Below, in pieces: positions 8,936 to 18,252 of a stretch of 64,000 bases of DNA. Within the stretch, counting starts at the first letter, position 1, and each line of letters starts with the position of its first letter. Position numbers and translations under genes: made by a program. Below the pieces are notes generated by a model. It was not told where the DNA came from, made no database searches, and was given only the letters and a program-made list of their open reading frames with translations. Origin of the DNA: Betaproteobacteria bacterium (GTDB lineage Bacteria; Pseudomonadota; Gammaproteobacteria; Burkholderiales; Casimicrobiaceae); contig JADKEV010000074.1 in NCBI GenBank assembly GCA_016717855.1, positions 20,239-84,238 on the forward strand, read 5' to 3'.

Positions 8936-9664
8936 ATGGAATTCACAGCGTTTCCGCGCAGTCTGCAAGGATCGGGTGCGAGCCGCCGCCTGCGTCGCGC
9001 GGGGAAAGTGCCGGGCATCGTTTACGGTGTCGGCACGCCCACAAACATCGAGCTCGATCACAACGCGCTGTTTCATGCGCTGAAGAACGAGAAGTTTCAT
9101 TCGTCGATCCTGACGATGACTCTCGAAGGCAAGACCGACCGCGTCCTGTTGCGCGACGTGCAGCGTCACGCATTCAAGCACCAGGTCATGCACGTCGACT
9201 TCCAGCGCATCGATGCCACCAGCAAGATCCACATGCGTGTGCCGCTGCATTTCGTCAACGCGGAGATTTCCCCCGCGGTGAAGCTGTCCTCGGCGATCAT
9301 CAGCCACATCCTGTCCGAACTTGACGTCACCTGCCTGCCCAAGGACCTGCCGGAGTTCATCGAAGTCGACCTGTCGGAACTGACGGCCGGCCACGCGGTG
9401 CACACCAGCGACCTGAAGCTGCCCGAAGGCGTCAAGGCGGTGATCAAAGGCCAGCACAAGAACCCGGTCGTTGCCTCCGCGGTCATCCCGCGCGGCGCCG
9501 TCGAGGATGCCGAAACCGTCGAAGGCGCTGCTGCCGCGACCGGGGAAGTTCCCGCGACCGCGCAGAAGGCGCCGGACGCCAAGGCCGCCGAAGGCAAGTC
9601 TGACGCCAAGGGCGGCGACAAGGGTGATAAGGGCGACAAAGGCGATAAGGGTGGGAAGAAGTAA
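8936..9664 (+). CDS. rplY: 50S ribosomal protein L25/general stress protein Ctc
   Basis: Long-form bL25 (CTC type) that binds 5S rRNA. The N-terminal L25 domain begins near R-R-L-R-R-A-G-K-V-P-G-I-V-Y-G, and the beta-rich CTC C-terminal domain covers about residues 95-185. AAGGAA lies 5 bp before the ATG. The last 16 residues are repeated G-D-K units ending G-G-K-K, a low-complexity charged tail longer than in typical family members. A strong terminator follows. The gene order prs-rplY-pth-ychF is conserved. Confidence 0.97.
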   Translation: MEFTAFPRSLQGSGASRRLRRAGKVPGIVYGVGTPTNIELDHNALFHALKNEKFHSSILTMTLEGKTDRVLLRDVQRHAFKHQVMHVDFQRIDATSKIHMRVPLHFVNAEISPAVKLSSAIISHILSELDVTCLPKDLPEFIEVDLSELTAGHAVHTSDLKLPEGVKAVIKGQHKNPVVASAVIPRGAVEDAETVEGAAAATGEVPATAQKAPDAKAAEGKSDAKGGDKGDKGDKGDKGGKK

Positions 9665-9742
9665 GGTCTCCGACGCGGATCCGCGCCGGAAGGGCTGCGC
9701 GAACCGGACGGGCACGATTGCCGCCCGGTTCCCGTCAGCAGA

Positions 9743-9770
9743 AACCCGCCGCGTACCGGCGGGTTTTTTT
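9743..9770 (+). terminator. intrinsic terminator after rplY
   Basis: AACCCGCC (9743-9750) pairs with GGCGGGTT (9758-9765) around a 7-nt loop. The stem runs into a tract of seven T's (9764-9770). Confidence 0.9.
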
Positions 9771-9802
9771 GCGTTGTCTTCCCTGTCCCGCCCAATCCAG
9801 TT

Positions 9803-9841
9803 CCCTCTCCCCGCGAGCGGGGAGAGGGTTAGGGTGAGGGG
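9803..9841 (+). repeat. REP-like intergenic palindrome
   Basis: CCCTCTCCCC and GGGGAGAGGG form a perfect 10-bp inverted repeat around GCGAGC, followed by TTAGGGTGAGGGG. This is the familiar dispersed intergenic hairpin of many GC-rich proteobacteria; on the other strand it reads as the peptide-like artefact P-N-P-L-P-A-R-G-E-R. Only one copy was noticed in the window. It lies between the rplY terminator and pth. Confidence 0.75.
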
Positions 9842-9877
9842 TGGCAGGCACGGAGAGCGCGTGATCCGAGGAATGCA

Positions 9878-10621
9878 TTGATCGCGCCCAACGAACCCAT
9901 CCGGCTGGTCGTGGGTCTCGGCAATCCGGGCCCGGAGTACGAACGCACCCGCCACAATGCCGGCTTCTGGTTCGTCGAAGCGCTCTCGCGCGATCACGGC
10001 AAGTCGCTTGCATCGGAGAAGAAGTTCTTCGGCCATGCGGGGCGGTTGACCAGCGACTGCTGGATGCTCAAGCCCACGACATTCATGAATCGCAGCGGGC
10101 AGGCGGTCGCGGCGCTGGCCGGCTTTTATCAGATCGCGCCCGAAGAAATCCTGGTCGTGCACGACGAACTCGACCTCAAGCCCGGCGAAGTGAAGCTGAA
10201 ACTGGGCGGCGGCGTTGCCGGACACAATGGCTTGAAGGACATCCAGGCCAGGCTGGGGACATCCGACTTCTGGCGCTTGCGAATAGGCATCGGGCACCCG
10301 CGCGAGCAGGAGCTCTCCGAGCAGCAGGTCGTCGATTACGTGCTGCATCGCCCCAGCGCCGAGCACTTGAAGCTGATCGAGGCGACGCTGGAAAAGTGCC
10401 TGGGCGTGTGGCCGTCACTGGCGCGCGGCGACATGGAGCGCGCGATGCATCAGCTGCACACCAAGCCGAAGCCGCCGCGTCCGGCGCCGCCTCCGGGACA
10501 AAAGGCTGACGCGCAGGTACCGGCATCTGGCGAGAAGGCTGCCGCACCGGCGTCGGCGAAAGGCGCAACACCGGAACATCCCGAACCCCGCAACGGCGGG
10601 ACCGATCCATCGAAACCATGA
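9878..10621 (+). CDS. pth: peptidyl-tRNA hydrolase
   Basis: Pth releases tRNA from prematurely dropped peptidyl-tRNA. The core shows V-V-G-L-G-N-P-G-P-E-Y, the catalytic His context R-H-N-A-G-F, K-P-T-T-F-M-N-R-S-G, and G-G-V-A-G-H-N-G-L. The start is TTG at 9878, preceded by GAGGA at proper spacing; no in-frame ATG fits. The catalytic domain ends near residue 190, and about 55 further residues form a Pro/Ala/Lys-rich tail not present in most homologues. It starts a new transcript after the rplY terminator and precedes ychF by 33 bp. Confidence 0.95.
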   Translation: MIAPNEPIRLVVGLGNPGPEYERTRHNAGFWFVEALSRDHGKSLASEKKFFGHAGRLTSDCWMLKPTTFMNRSGQAVAALAGFYQIAPEEILVVHDELDLKPGEVKLKLGGGVAGHNGLKDIQARLGTSDFWRLRIGIGHPREQELSEQQVVDYVLHRPSAEHLKLIEATLEKCLGVWPSLARGDMERAMHQLHTKPKPPRPAPPPGQKADAQVPASGEKAAAPASAKGATPEHPEPRNGGTDPSKP

Positions 10622-10654
10622 CCGTCCCGCCGAAGCGGAACTGACAGGAAGCAC

Positions 10655-11749
10655 ATGAGCCTCAAATGCGGCATCGTCGGCTTGCCCAACGTCGGCAAAT
10701 CGACACTCTTCAATGCGTTGACCAAGGCGGGGATCGCCGCGGAAAACTATCCGTTTTGCACCATCGAACCCAACGTCGGCATCGTCGAAGTGCCCGACCC
10801 GCGGATGGCCGCGCTCGCCGCGATCGTCAAACCGCAGAAGGTCCAGCCGGCGATCGTGGAGTTCGTCGACATCGCGGGCCTGGTGGCCGGCGCGTCCAAG
10901 GGCGAGGGCTTGGGCAACCAGTTCCTGGCCACCATACGCGAGACCGATGCGATCGCGCACGTCGTGCGCTGCTTCGAGGACCCGAACGTCATCCACGTCG
11001 CGAACAAGATCGATCCGATCGACGACATCGAAGTGATCAACACCGAGTTGGCACTTGCGGATCTGGCGACCGTCGACAAGCAATTGTCGAAGTACACCAA
11101 GATCGCGAAGTCCGGCGGCGACAAGGAGGCCAAGCGCCTGGTCGACGTGCTGGAAAAGATCAAGCCCGCGCTCAACGAAGCGCGGCCCGCCCGCACCGTT
11201 GACCTGTATCCGGAAGAAAAACTGACCATCAAGCCGCTGTTCCTGCTGACCATGAAGCCGACGATGTACGTCGCCAACGTCGCCGAGAACGGGTTCGAGA
11301 ACAATCCGCTGCTCGATCGCGTGCGCGAATACGCGGCGAAAGAAGGCGCGCCCGTGGTCTCAGTCTGCGCGGCGCTCGAATCGCAGATCGCCGAACTCGA
11401 AGACGCGGACAAGAAGGAGTTCCTCGACGACCTGGGGTTGAGCGAGCCCGGGTTGGACCGCGTGATTCATGCGGGCTACAAGCTGCTGGGGTTACAGACT
11501 TACTTCACCGCCGGCGTGAAGGAAGTCCGCGCGTGGACGATCCATGAGGGCGACACGGCACCGCAGGCTGCTGGCGTGATCCACACTGATTTCGAGCATG
11601 GGTTCATCCGCGCCGAAGTGATCGCGTACGACGACTTCATCAAGCTGAAGGGTGAACACGGTGCCAAGGAGGCCGGAAAGATGCGGCTGGAGGGGAAGGA
11701 GTATGTGGTGCATGATGGGGATGTGATGCATTTCAGGTTCAACGTCTGA
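10655..11749 (+). CDS. ychF: redox/ribosome-associated ATPase YchF
   Basis: YchF (OLA1 family) is an Obg-class P-loop NTPase that prefers ATP and associates with ribosomes. Motifs seen: G-L-P-N-V-G-K-S-T at residue 9, the G2 region N-Y-P-F-C-T-I-E-P-N, G3 D-I-A-G-L-V, an ATPase-type N-x-x-E context in the G4 region, and the C-terminal TGS domain from about residue 280 (Q-T-Y-F-T-A-G). Length of 364 is standard. An AGGAA precedes the ATG. The dapF-like gene follows 9 bp downstream. Confidence 0.97.
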   Translation: MSLKCGIVGLPNVGKSTLFNALTKAGIAAENYPFCTIEPNVGIVEVPDPRMAALAAIVKPQKVQPAIVEFVDIAGLVAGASKGEGLGNQFLATIRETDAIAHVVRCFEDPNVIHVANKIDPIDDIEVINTELALADLATVDKQLSKYTKIAKSGGDKEAKRLVDVLEKIKPALNEARPARTVDLYPEEKLTIKPLFLLTMKPTMYVANVAENGFENNPLLDRVREYAAKEGAPVVSVCAALESQIAELEDADKKEFLDDLGLSEPGLDRVIHAGYKLLGLQTYFTAGVKEVRAWTIHEGDTAPQAAGVIHTDFEHGFIRAEVIAYDDFIKLKGEHGAKEAGKMRLEGKEYVVHDGDVMHFRFNV

Positions 11750-11758
11750 GCGGCGCCA

Positions 11759-12604
11759 ATGCGCTTCTATCGCTACCACGCCATCGGCAACGACTATATC
11801 GTCATTCCGGAATCGGAGTTGACCGGACCGCTGACGCCCGCGCTGACCCGGCGCATCTGCCACCGCAACTATGGCGTCGGCTCCGACGGCATCCTGCTGT
11901 ACCTGAACGACAAGGCAGGCGATCGCTTCGAACTGCGCATCTATAACCCGGACGGCTCCGAATCGGAAAAGAGCGGCAACGGACTGCGCATCTTCGCGCG
12001 GTATTTGTGGGACCGGAAGCGCGTGCGCGGCGAAGCCTTCGAGGCTGTCACCCCCGGCGGCACGGTGACGTGCAAGGTCACGGATGACGGCCGTTCGGTC
12101 ACTGTCGACATGGGAACGCTCACCTTCGACAGCGCACGCATCCCCGTCGCCGGCCCCGCGCGCGAAGTTCTGCGCGAGCGCTTCACCATCGGCGGCGTGG
12201 ACCTCGAGTACTCCTGCGCGTCGATCGGCAACCCGCATTGCGTGATCCTGCGCGATGCGCTATCCGAGGCTGAGACGCGCGCGCTGGGGCCGCTGATCGA
12301 AGTCGATCGGCGATTTCCGAACCGGACCAACGTGCAGTTCGTGCAAGTGCTCGACCGCGCGAACATCGCCATCCAGATCTGGGAGCGCGGCGCCGGGTTC
12401 ACGCTGGCGTCCGGCTCGTCGTCCAGCGCGGCGGCGGGCGTCGCGCACAGGTTGGGATTGTGCGACGGCGACATCGCGGTGCACATGCCGGGCGGCACGA
12501 TCCGCATCGAGATCGATCCGCGCTTCCAGGTGCGGATGACGGGGCCGGTCACGCATATCGCCGACGGCGAGATCGACCCCGAGTGCCTCGAAGGCGCGGC
12601 ATAG
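11759..12604 (+). CDS. DapF-like epimerase fold protein lacking both catalytic cysteines
   Basis: A 281-residue member of the diaminopimelate epimerase fold. Canonical DapF interconverts LL- and meso-DAP using two cysteines as acid and base. Motifs flanking both sites are present, but the first reads N-P-D-G-S-E-S-E-K-S-G-N-G-L-R (Ser where Cys-Gly-Asn-Gly is expected). The second reads G-A-G-F-T-L-A-S-G-S-S-S-S-A-A-A (Ser in place of A-C-G-S-G). The codons are plainly AGC and TCC. The gene sits in the usual dapF slot before DUF484 and xerC, and directly after ychF. It may be a divergent racemase subgroup or an inactive homologue; calling it a working DapF would be unsafe. Confidence 0.75.
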   Translation: MRFYRYHAIGNDYIVIPESELTGPLTPALTRRICHRNYGVGSDGILLYLNDKAGDRFELRIYNPDGSESEKSGNGLRIFARYLWDRKRVRGEAFEAVTPGGTVTCKVTDDGRSVTVDMGTLTFDSARIPVAGPAREVLRERFTIGGVDLEYSCASIGNPHCVILRDALSEAETRALGPLIEVDRRFPNRTNVQFVQVLDRANIAIQIWERGAGFTLASGSSSSAAAGVAHRLGLCDGDIAVHMPGGTIRIEIDPRFQVRMTGPVTHIADGEIDPECLEGAA

Positions 12605-12726
12605 CCGCGGGACGGCCAACACGGTCCGTCGATGCGGCAACCATCCCGGGCTGGGGCAGCCAAGCTCCGGTGCATTGCCCCAAGCCCCGGTGTAGAATTC
12701 GCGCACAACTAGACCGGACAAGCAAC

Positions 12727-13392
12727 ATGAGCATTGACTCCCAAGCCGTCGCCGATTACCTGAAGGAACACCCCGAATTCTTCGAAGACCATGCCGACTG
12801 GCTGGCGGATGTGCGGATCGCGCATCCGCACGAGGGGCATGCGATTCCGATCGCCGAGCGGCAACTGGTCGCGCTGCGGGAAAAGAACCGCCAGCTCGAG
12901 ACCAAGTTCGCCGAACTGTTGCGCTACGGCGGCACCAACGACCTGATCGGCGACAAGCTGCACCGGGTCACGCTGGCGCTGTTCGCCGCACCCGAGATCG
13001 ACACGTCGCTGGAAGTCATCTACCACAGCATGCACAGCGACTTCGACGTGCCCCGCGCGGCGGTGCGCCTGTGGGGTGCGGTGCCGGATGATGCGTACCA
13101 GGCCGAGTTCACGCCGGTGAGCCACGAGATGCGGGAGTACGCGGCGAGCCTGGCCGAACCCTATTGCGGACCGCTGGCCGTCCTCGAGTCGAAGAGTTGG
13201 CTGGAAGAGGACGGCGAGACGCTGAACTCGTTCGCCTACCTGCCGCTGCGCACGCCGGAACGCACCATAGGCGTCCTGGCGCTGGGCAGTCCCGACCCGG
13301 CGCGCTTCGCCGCGGACATGGGCACGCATTTCCTGATGCGCCTGGCCGAGGTTGCCAGCATGGCGATCGCGCGCTACCTGCCAGCCGAGTGA
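12727..13392 (+). CDS. DUF484 family protein (YigA-like)
   Basis: A 221-residue DUF484 protein with a short helical N-terminus (V-A-D-Y-L-K-E-H-P-E-F-F, the family signature), a coiled segment, and a GAF-like C-terminal domain from about residue 75. Its biochemical role is not established; genomic linkage to xerC is widespread. ATG at 12727 follows a 122-bp gap after the dapF-like gene. Its TGA overlaps the xerC ATG (TGATG), indicating translational coupling with the recombinase gene. Confidence 0.9.
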   Translation: MSIDSQAVADYLKEHPEFFEDHADWLADVRIAHPHEGHAIPIAERQLVALREKNRQLETKFAELLRYGGTNDLIGDKLHRVTLALFAAPEIDTSLEVIYHSMHSDFDVPRAAVRLWGAVPDDAYQAEFTPVSHEMREYAASLAEPYCGPLAVLESKSWLEEDGETLNSFAYLPLRTPERTIGVLALGSPDPARFAADMGTHFLMRLAEVASMAIARYLPAE

Positions 13393-14288
13393 TGGAACAG
13401 CGGCATCCTCTGGTTGCCGCCTTCGCCGCGCATCTGGCCACACGGGCCTCGCCGCACACGCGCAATGCGTACGTGCGCGACGTGGAGCAGCTGGCGCTGC
13501 AGGCCGTGGCCGGCGCTCCGCCGGTGGCCCTCGAACGAATCACGGGTTCGCACCTGCGCCGCTTCCTGTCGACGCTGCATGGTCGCGGACTCTCGGGCCG
13601 GACGCTGGCGCGGATGTTGTCGTCGTGGCGCGGCTTTTTCAAATACCTGGCCGAGGAAGGCAAGATCAAGTCCGACCCCTGCGTGGGCCTGCGGCCGCCC
13701 AGGTCGCCGAAGAAGTTGCCGGACGCGCTCTCGCCCGACGAGGCGACGCGCCTGGTCGGCATCGACGGCGACTCGCCGCTCGCGATACGGGACCGCGCGA
13801 TGCTCGAACTGTTCTATTCGTCGGGGCTGCGCTTGTCCGAACTCGCGGGCCTCACCATCGACCGCGTCGACTGGACCTCGGGCGAGGTCCGGGTTTGGGG
13901 CAAGGGCGCCAAGGAGCGCATCGTCCCGGTGGGTGAACCCGCGATGCGCGCATTGGCGCGCTGGCGCGAAGCGCGGGCAGACCTGGCGGCCCCGGGCAGC
14001 AACGCGCTGTTCGTCTCGCAGCAGGGCGCGCCGATTTCAGTGCGGTCCATCCAGATGCGGATGAAAGCCTGGGCGATCAAGCAGGGCCTGCCCCGCCACG
14101 TGCATCCGCACATGCTGCGCCACTCGTTCGCCTCCCACGTGCTGCAGTCCTCCGGCGACCTGCGCGCGGTCCAGGAAATGCTCGGCCACGCCAGCATCGC
14201 CTCGACGCAGGTCTACACGCATCTAGATTTCCAGCACCTGAGCAAGGTGTACGACGCGGCGCATCCGCGGGCGAAGAAAAAGGCCTGA
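13392..14288 (+). CDS. xerC: tyrosine recombinase XerC
   Basis: XerC works with XerD at dif to resolve chromosome dimers. The 298-residue protein has an N-terminal SAM-like DNA-binding domain (residues about 5-90) and a C-terminal catalytic domain. Catalytic residues are visible: Arg in S-S-G-L-R-L-S-E-L, Lys in G-K-G-A-K-E-R, the His/Arg box H-P-H-M-L-R-H-S-F-A, the His in L-G-H-A-S-I, and the Tyr nucleophile in Q-V-Y-T-H-L. The start at 13392 overlaps the DUF484 stop. Context with DUF484 favours XerC over XerD. Confidence 0.95.
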   Translation: MEQRHPLVAAFAAHLATRASPHTRNAYVRDVEQLALQAVAGAPPVALERITGSHLRRFLSTLHGRGLSGRTLARMLSSWRGFFKYLAEEGKIKSDPCVGLRPPRSPKKLPDALSPDEATRLVGIDGDSPLAIRDRAMLELFYSSGLRLSELAGLTIDRVDWTSGEVRVWGKGAKERIVPVGEPAMRALARWREARADLAAPGSNALFVSQQGAPISVRSIQMRMKAWAIKQGLPRHVHPHMLRHSFASHVLQSSGDLRAVQEMLGHASIASTQVYTHLDFQHLSKVYDAAHPRAKKKA

Positions 14289-14333
14289 AACGGCACCCGC
14301 AGCGCTCTGCGGGCAACCCGGACTTGTGCGCAG

Positions 14334-14966
14334 TCAGCTGGTGCGCTCCGCGCCCGCGGGCACATCGCGCACCCTGGCGAACGCGTCCGACTGGAACACC
14401 GGCGCGCCCTGCAGATAGTCGAGCGCCATGGCGGTCGCGTCCAGGCCCCAGAACAGCCGGTCGTCGATGACGATGGTCGGCACGCCGAACACGCCGCGGG
14501 CGATCGCCTCGTCGGTGGCCGCGCGCAGGTCGTCCTTCACCCGCGAAGCGGAGATGTGCGCCTCCTCGTGCGGCAGCCCCAGCAACGAGGTGAGCTCGAG
14601 CCACTCCAGCGGCGTGTCGGGCAGCCGTCCGTCCTGCCAGACGAAGCGAAAGATGGCGTGGACGATCTCGGGCCGGCTGTCGGCCGCTGTCGCCAGCCGC
14701 AGCAGCGCCAGCGGATTGAACGGATGCAGCGGCGGCATCTTGAACGGAATACCCAGGCGCTCCGCCTGCCAGATGCAGAACTCGAACGTGAATTGCCGCT
14801 TGGCGTCGATCTCGGCCGGCCCCTTCTGCCCCCAATGCTTGAGGAGTCCGGCAAAGAGCACCGGCCGGTACCGCAGCCGGACGAATGGGGCGAGCTTCTG
14901 CAGTTGCTCGCTTTGCAGGTATGCAAAGGGCGAAATGAAATCGAAGTACCAGTCACCGGTGCGCAT
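14334..14966 (-). CDS. 2-hydroxychromene-2-carboxylate isomerase family protein (GST kappa fold)
   Basis: A 210-residue DsbA-like/GST-kappa thioredoxin-fold protein. The N-terminus W-Y-F-D-F-I-S-P-F-A-Y and the C-terminal G-V-F-G-V-P-T-I-V-I-D-D-R-L-F-W-G-L-D are the signatures of the HCCA isomerase group, which uses glutathione and lacks a CxxC. Family members act in naphthalene or other aromatic breakdown, but many are of unknown function. The start lies within the 3' end of the DUF1289 gene, so translation is coupled. A second related gene lies at 21574-22188. Confidence 0.82.
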   Translation of the reverse strand: MRTGDWYFDFISPFAYLQSEQLQKLAPFVRLRYRPVLFAGLLKHWGQKGPAEIDAKRQFTFEFCIWQAERLGIPFKMPPLHPFNPLALLRLATAADSRPEIVHAIFRFVWQDGRLPDTPLEWLELTSLLGLPHEEAHISASRVKDDLRAATDEAIARGVFGVPTIVIDDRLFWGLDATAMALDYLQGAPVFQSDAFARVRDVPAGAERTS

Positions 14967-15165
14967 CATCGGCCTTCCTGCGCGCGGCGATCGCGTCCCA
15001 GACGGCCAGGCGCTGCGCGGAATCGAGGTTGATCCAGCAGGCGATCTCGTCGAGCGTCCGGTAGCAGCCCAGGCAATAGCCGCCGGCCGGATCGACGGCG
15101 CAGATGCTCACGCAGGGGCTGGGAACCTCGGCGGGGGGCATCGAGCGGGCGGCGCGTGCACTCAT
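14953..15165 (-). CDS. DUF1289 small cysteine-rich protein
   Basis: A 70-residue protein with the DUF1289 pattern P-C-V-S-I-C-x7-G-x-C-x-G-C-x-R-T-x-x-E-I-x-x-W, in which four cysteines could bind metal. Function unknown. It overlaps the following isomerase gene by about 14 bp and lies 112 bp downstream of the liuD stop, on the same strand. Confidence 0.85.
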   Translation of the reverse strand: MSARAARSMPPAEVPSPCVSICAVDPAGGYCLGCYRTLDEIACWINLDSAQRLAVWDAIAARRKADDAHR

Positions 15166-15277
15166 CGGGAAATCCGGTCATGGCGGCGGAAGCCGGGCAG
15201 CCCGCATTCTAAGGCATTGCGCCAGTGGGGCCGCGGCCGCTGGCGCTCCGCGCAAGGGGCGCCGGGCGGCATCGCGC

Positions 15278-17342
<2,065 letters not shown>

Positions 17343-17382
17343 GTTTGCGGCTCCAGCACGGCATTGGGACAGGACGGCAGAT

Positions 17383-18252
17383 TCATCGCGCTTCCCCGCC
17401 TTCGACCGGCTCCAGGGCAAAGCGAATCTGGTACTTCGCGAAAATCTGATCCGACAGGGTGCGCGCGCGCTCGCGGTCGCCGCTGGCGAGCGCGCGCTGC
17501 GCGTCGGCGAGCAGTTCCTTAACCGGCATCCACAGCGTTTCGCGGCGGGCGGCCCACTTGGCCAGCACCTTGCCGACCATCGGTTCCGACGACGTCTCGT
17601 CGATGTTGCCGCCCACGCCCATGCCGGACGTGCCCAGCGCCGCGCGATAGTTGACGGTGACGGCATCGCTGCGGATGAACGGCGCGTACTGCGAGAGCTG
17701 GATCCAGAAGTCCCAATCCTCCGCCAGTTCCAGCGACTCGTCGAAACGGCAACCGACGGCGAGAAAGCCCCGGGAGAAAAGCGCCGCGCCGGTCTGTATG
17801 TACATGTTGACCATCAGCATGATGGGGTTGTACGGGTGATGCAGCAGGTGATCGACGCGTCCTTCGCCATCGAGCACCCTGGCTCCCGCATACATGACCT
17901 GCAGCGGCTTCATCGGGTTGTAATGCCGCATCAGCAGCGAAACGTGATTGGGGTCGTACGTGTCATCGTCGTCGAGGAAGCCGAGCATCGCGCCGCGCGC
18001 CGCGTCGAGTCCGGCGTTCGCGGCCTGCGGCCGGGGAAGCGGGCGGCCGAGGTTGATCAGGCGCACCCCCCGCGCGATCCACGAATCGGGCAACGGCGGG
18101 TGCCGGCCGCCGGTCGCATCGACGACGACGACCTCGATGGGGTCGTAGTCCTGCCTCAATATCGATTCGACAGCATCGCCCAGCAGCGGCCGGCCCATGC
18201 TGCGGACGATGATGCTGACCATGGGACTCGCGCTGTCGGCGGGCGGACTCAT
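17383..18252 (-). CDS. family 2 glycosyltransferase
   Basis: A 289-residue GT-A fold transferase. It shows V-S-I-I-V-R-S-M near the N-terminus and the D-x-D-type motif F-L-D-D-D-D-T-Y-D. W-D-F-W follows E-D about 80 residues later, in the position of the acceptor-binding E-D-W-D-F-W motif. No membrane segments are evident, so it is probably cytosolic. The start ATG at 18252 overlaps the stop of the preceding acyl-CoA dehydrogenase (ATGA), and the liuD start follows 40 bp after its stop, so it is embedded in the leucine operon. The sugar donor and acceptor are unknown. Confidence 0.85.
   Translation of the reverse strand: MSPPADSASPMVSIIVRSMGRPLLGDAVESILRQDYDPIEVVVVDATGGRHPPLPDSWIARGVRLINLGRPLPRPQAANAGLDAARGAMLGFLDDDDTYDPNHVSLLMRHYNPMKPLQVMYAGARVLDGEGRVDHLLHHPYNPIMLMVNMYIQTGAALFSRGFLAVGCRFDESLELAEDWDFWIQLSQYAPFIRSDAVTVNYRAALGTSGMGVGGNIDETSSEPMVGKVLAKWAARRETLWMPVKELLADAQRALASGDRERARTLSDQIFAKYQIRFALEPVEGGEAR

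Noticed and set aside
9743..9841. Terminator plus hairpin as a riboswitch for pth
   Set aside because: The first hairpin is a standard terminator for rplY, and the second is a REP-like repeat; no conserved aptamer structure was recognised.
8837..10366. Open frame of 509 codons on the minus strand across rplY and pth
   Set aside because: It lies opposite two clearly real genes and crosses a terminator and a REP-like hairpin; its P-N-P-L-P-A-type peptide comes from the hairpin.
13392..14288. Tyrosine recombinase as sign of an integrative element
   Set aside because: Context (DUF484 overlap) and sequence match housekeeping XerC; no attachment repeats or cargo nearby.
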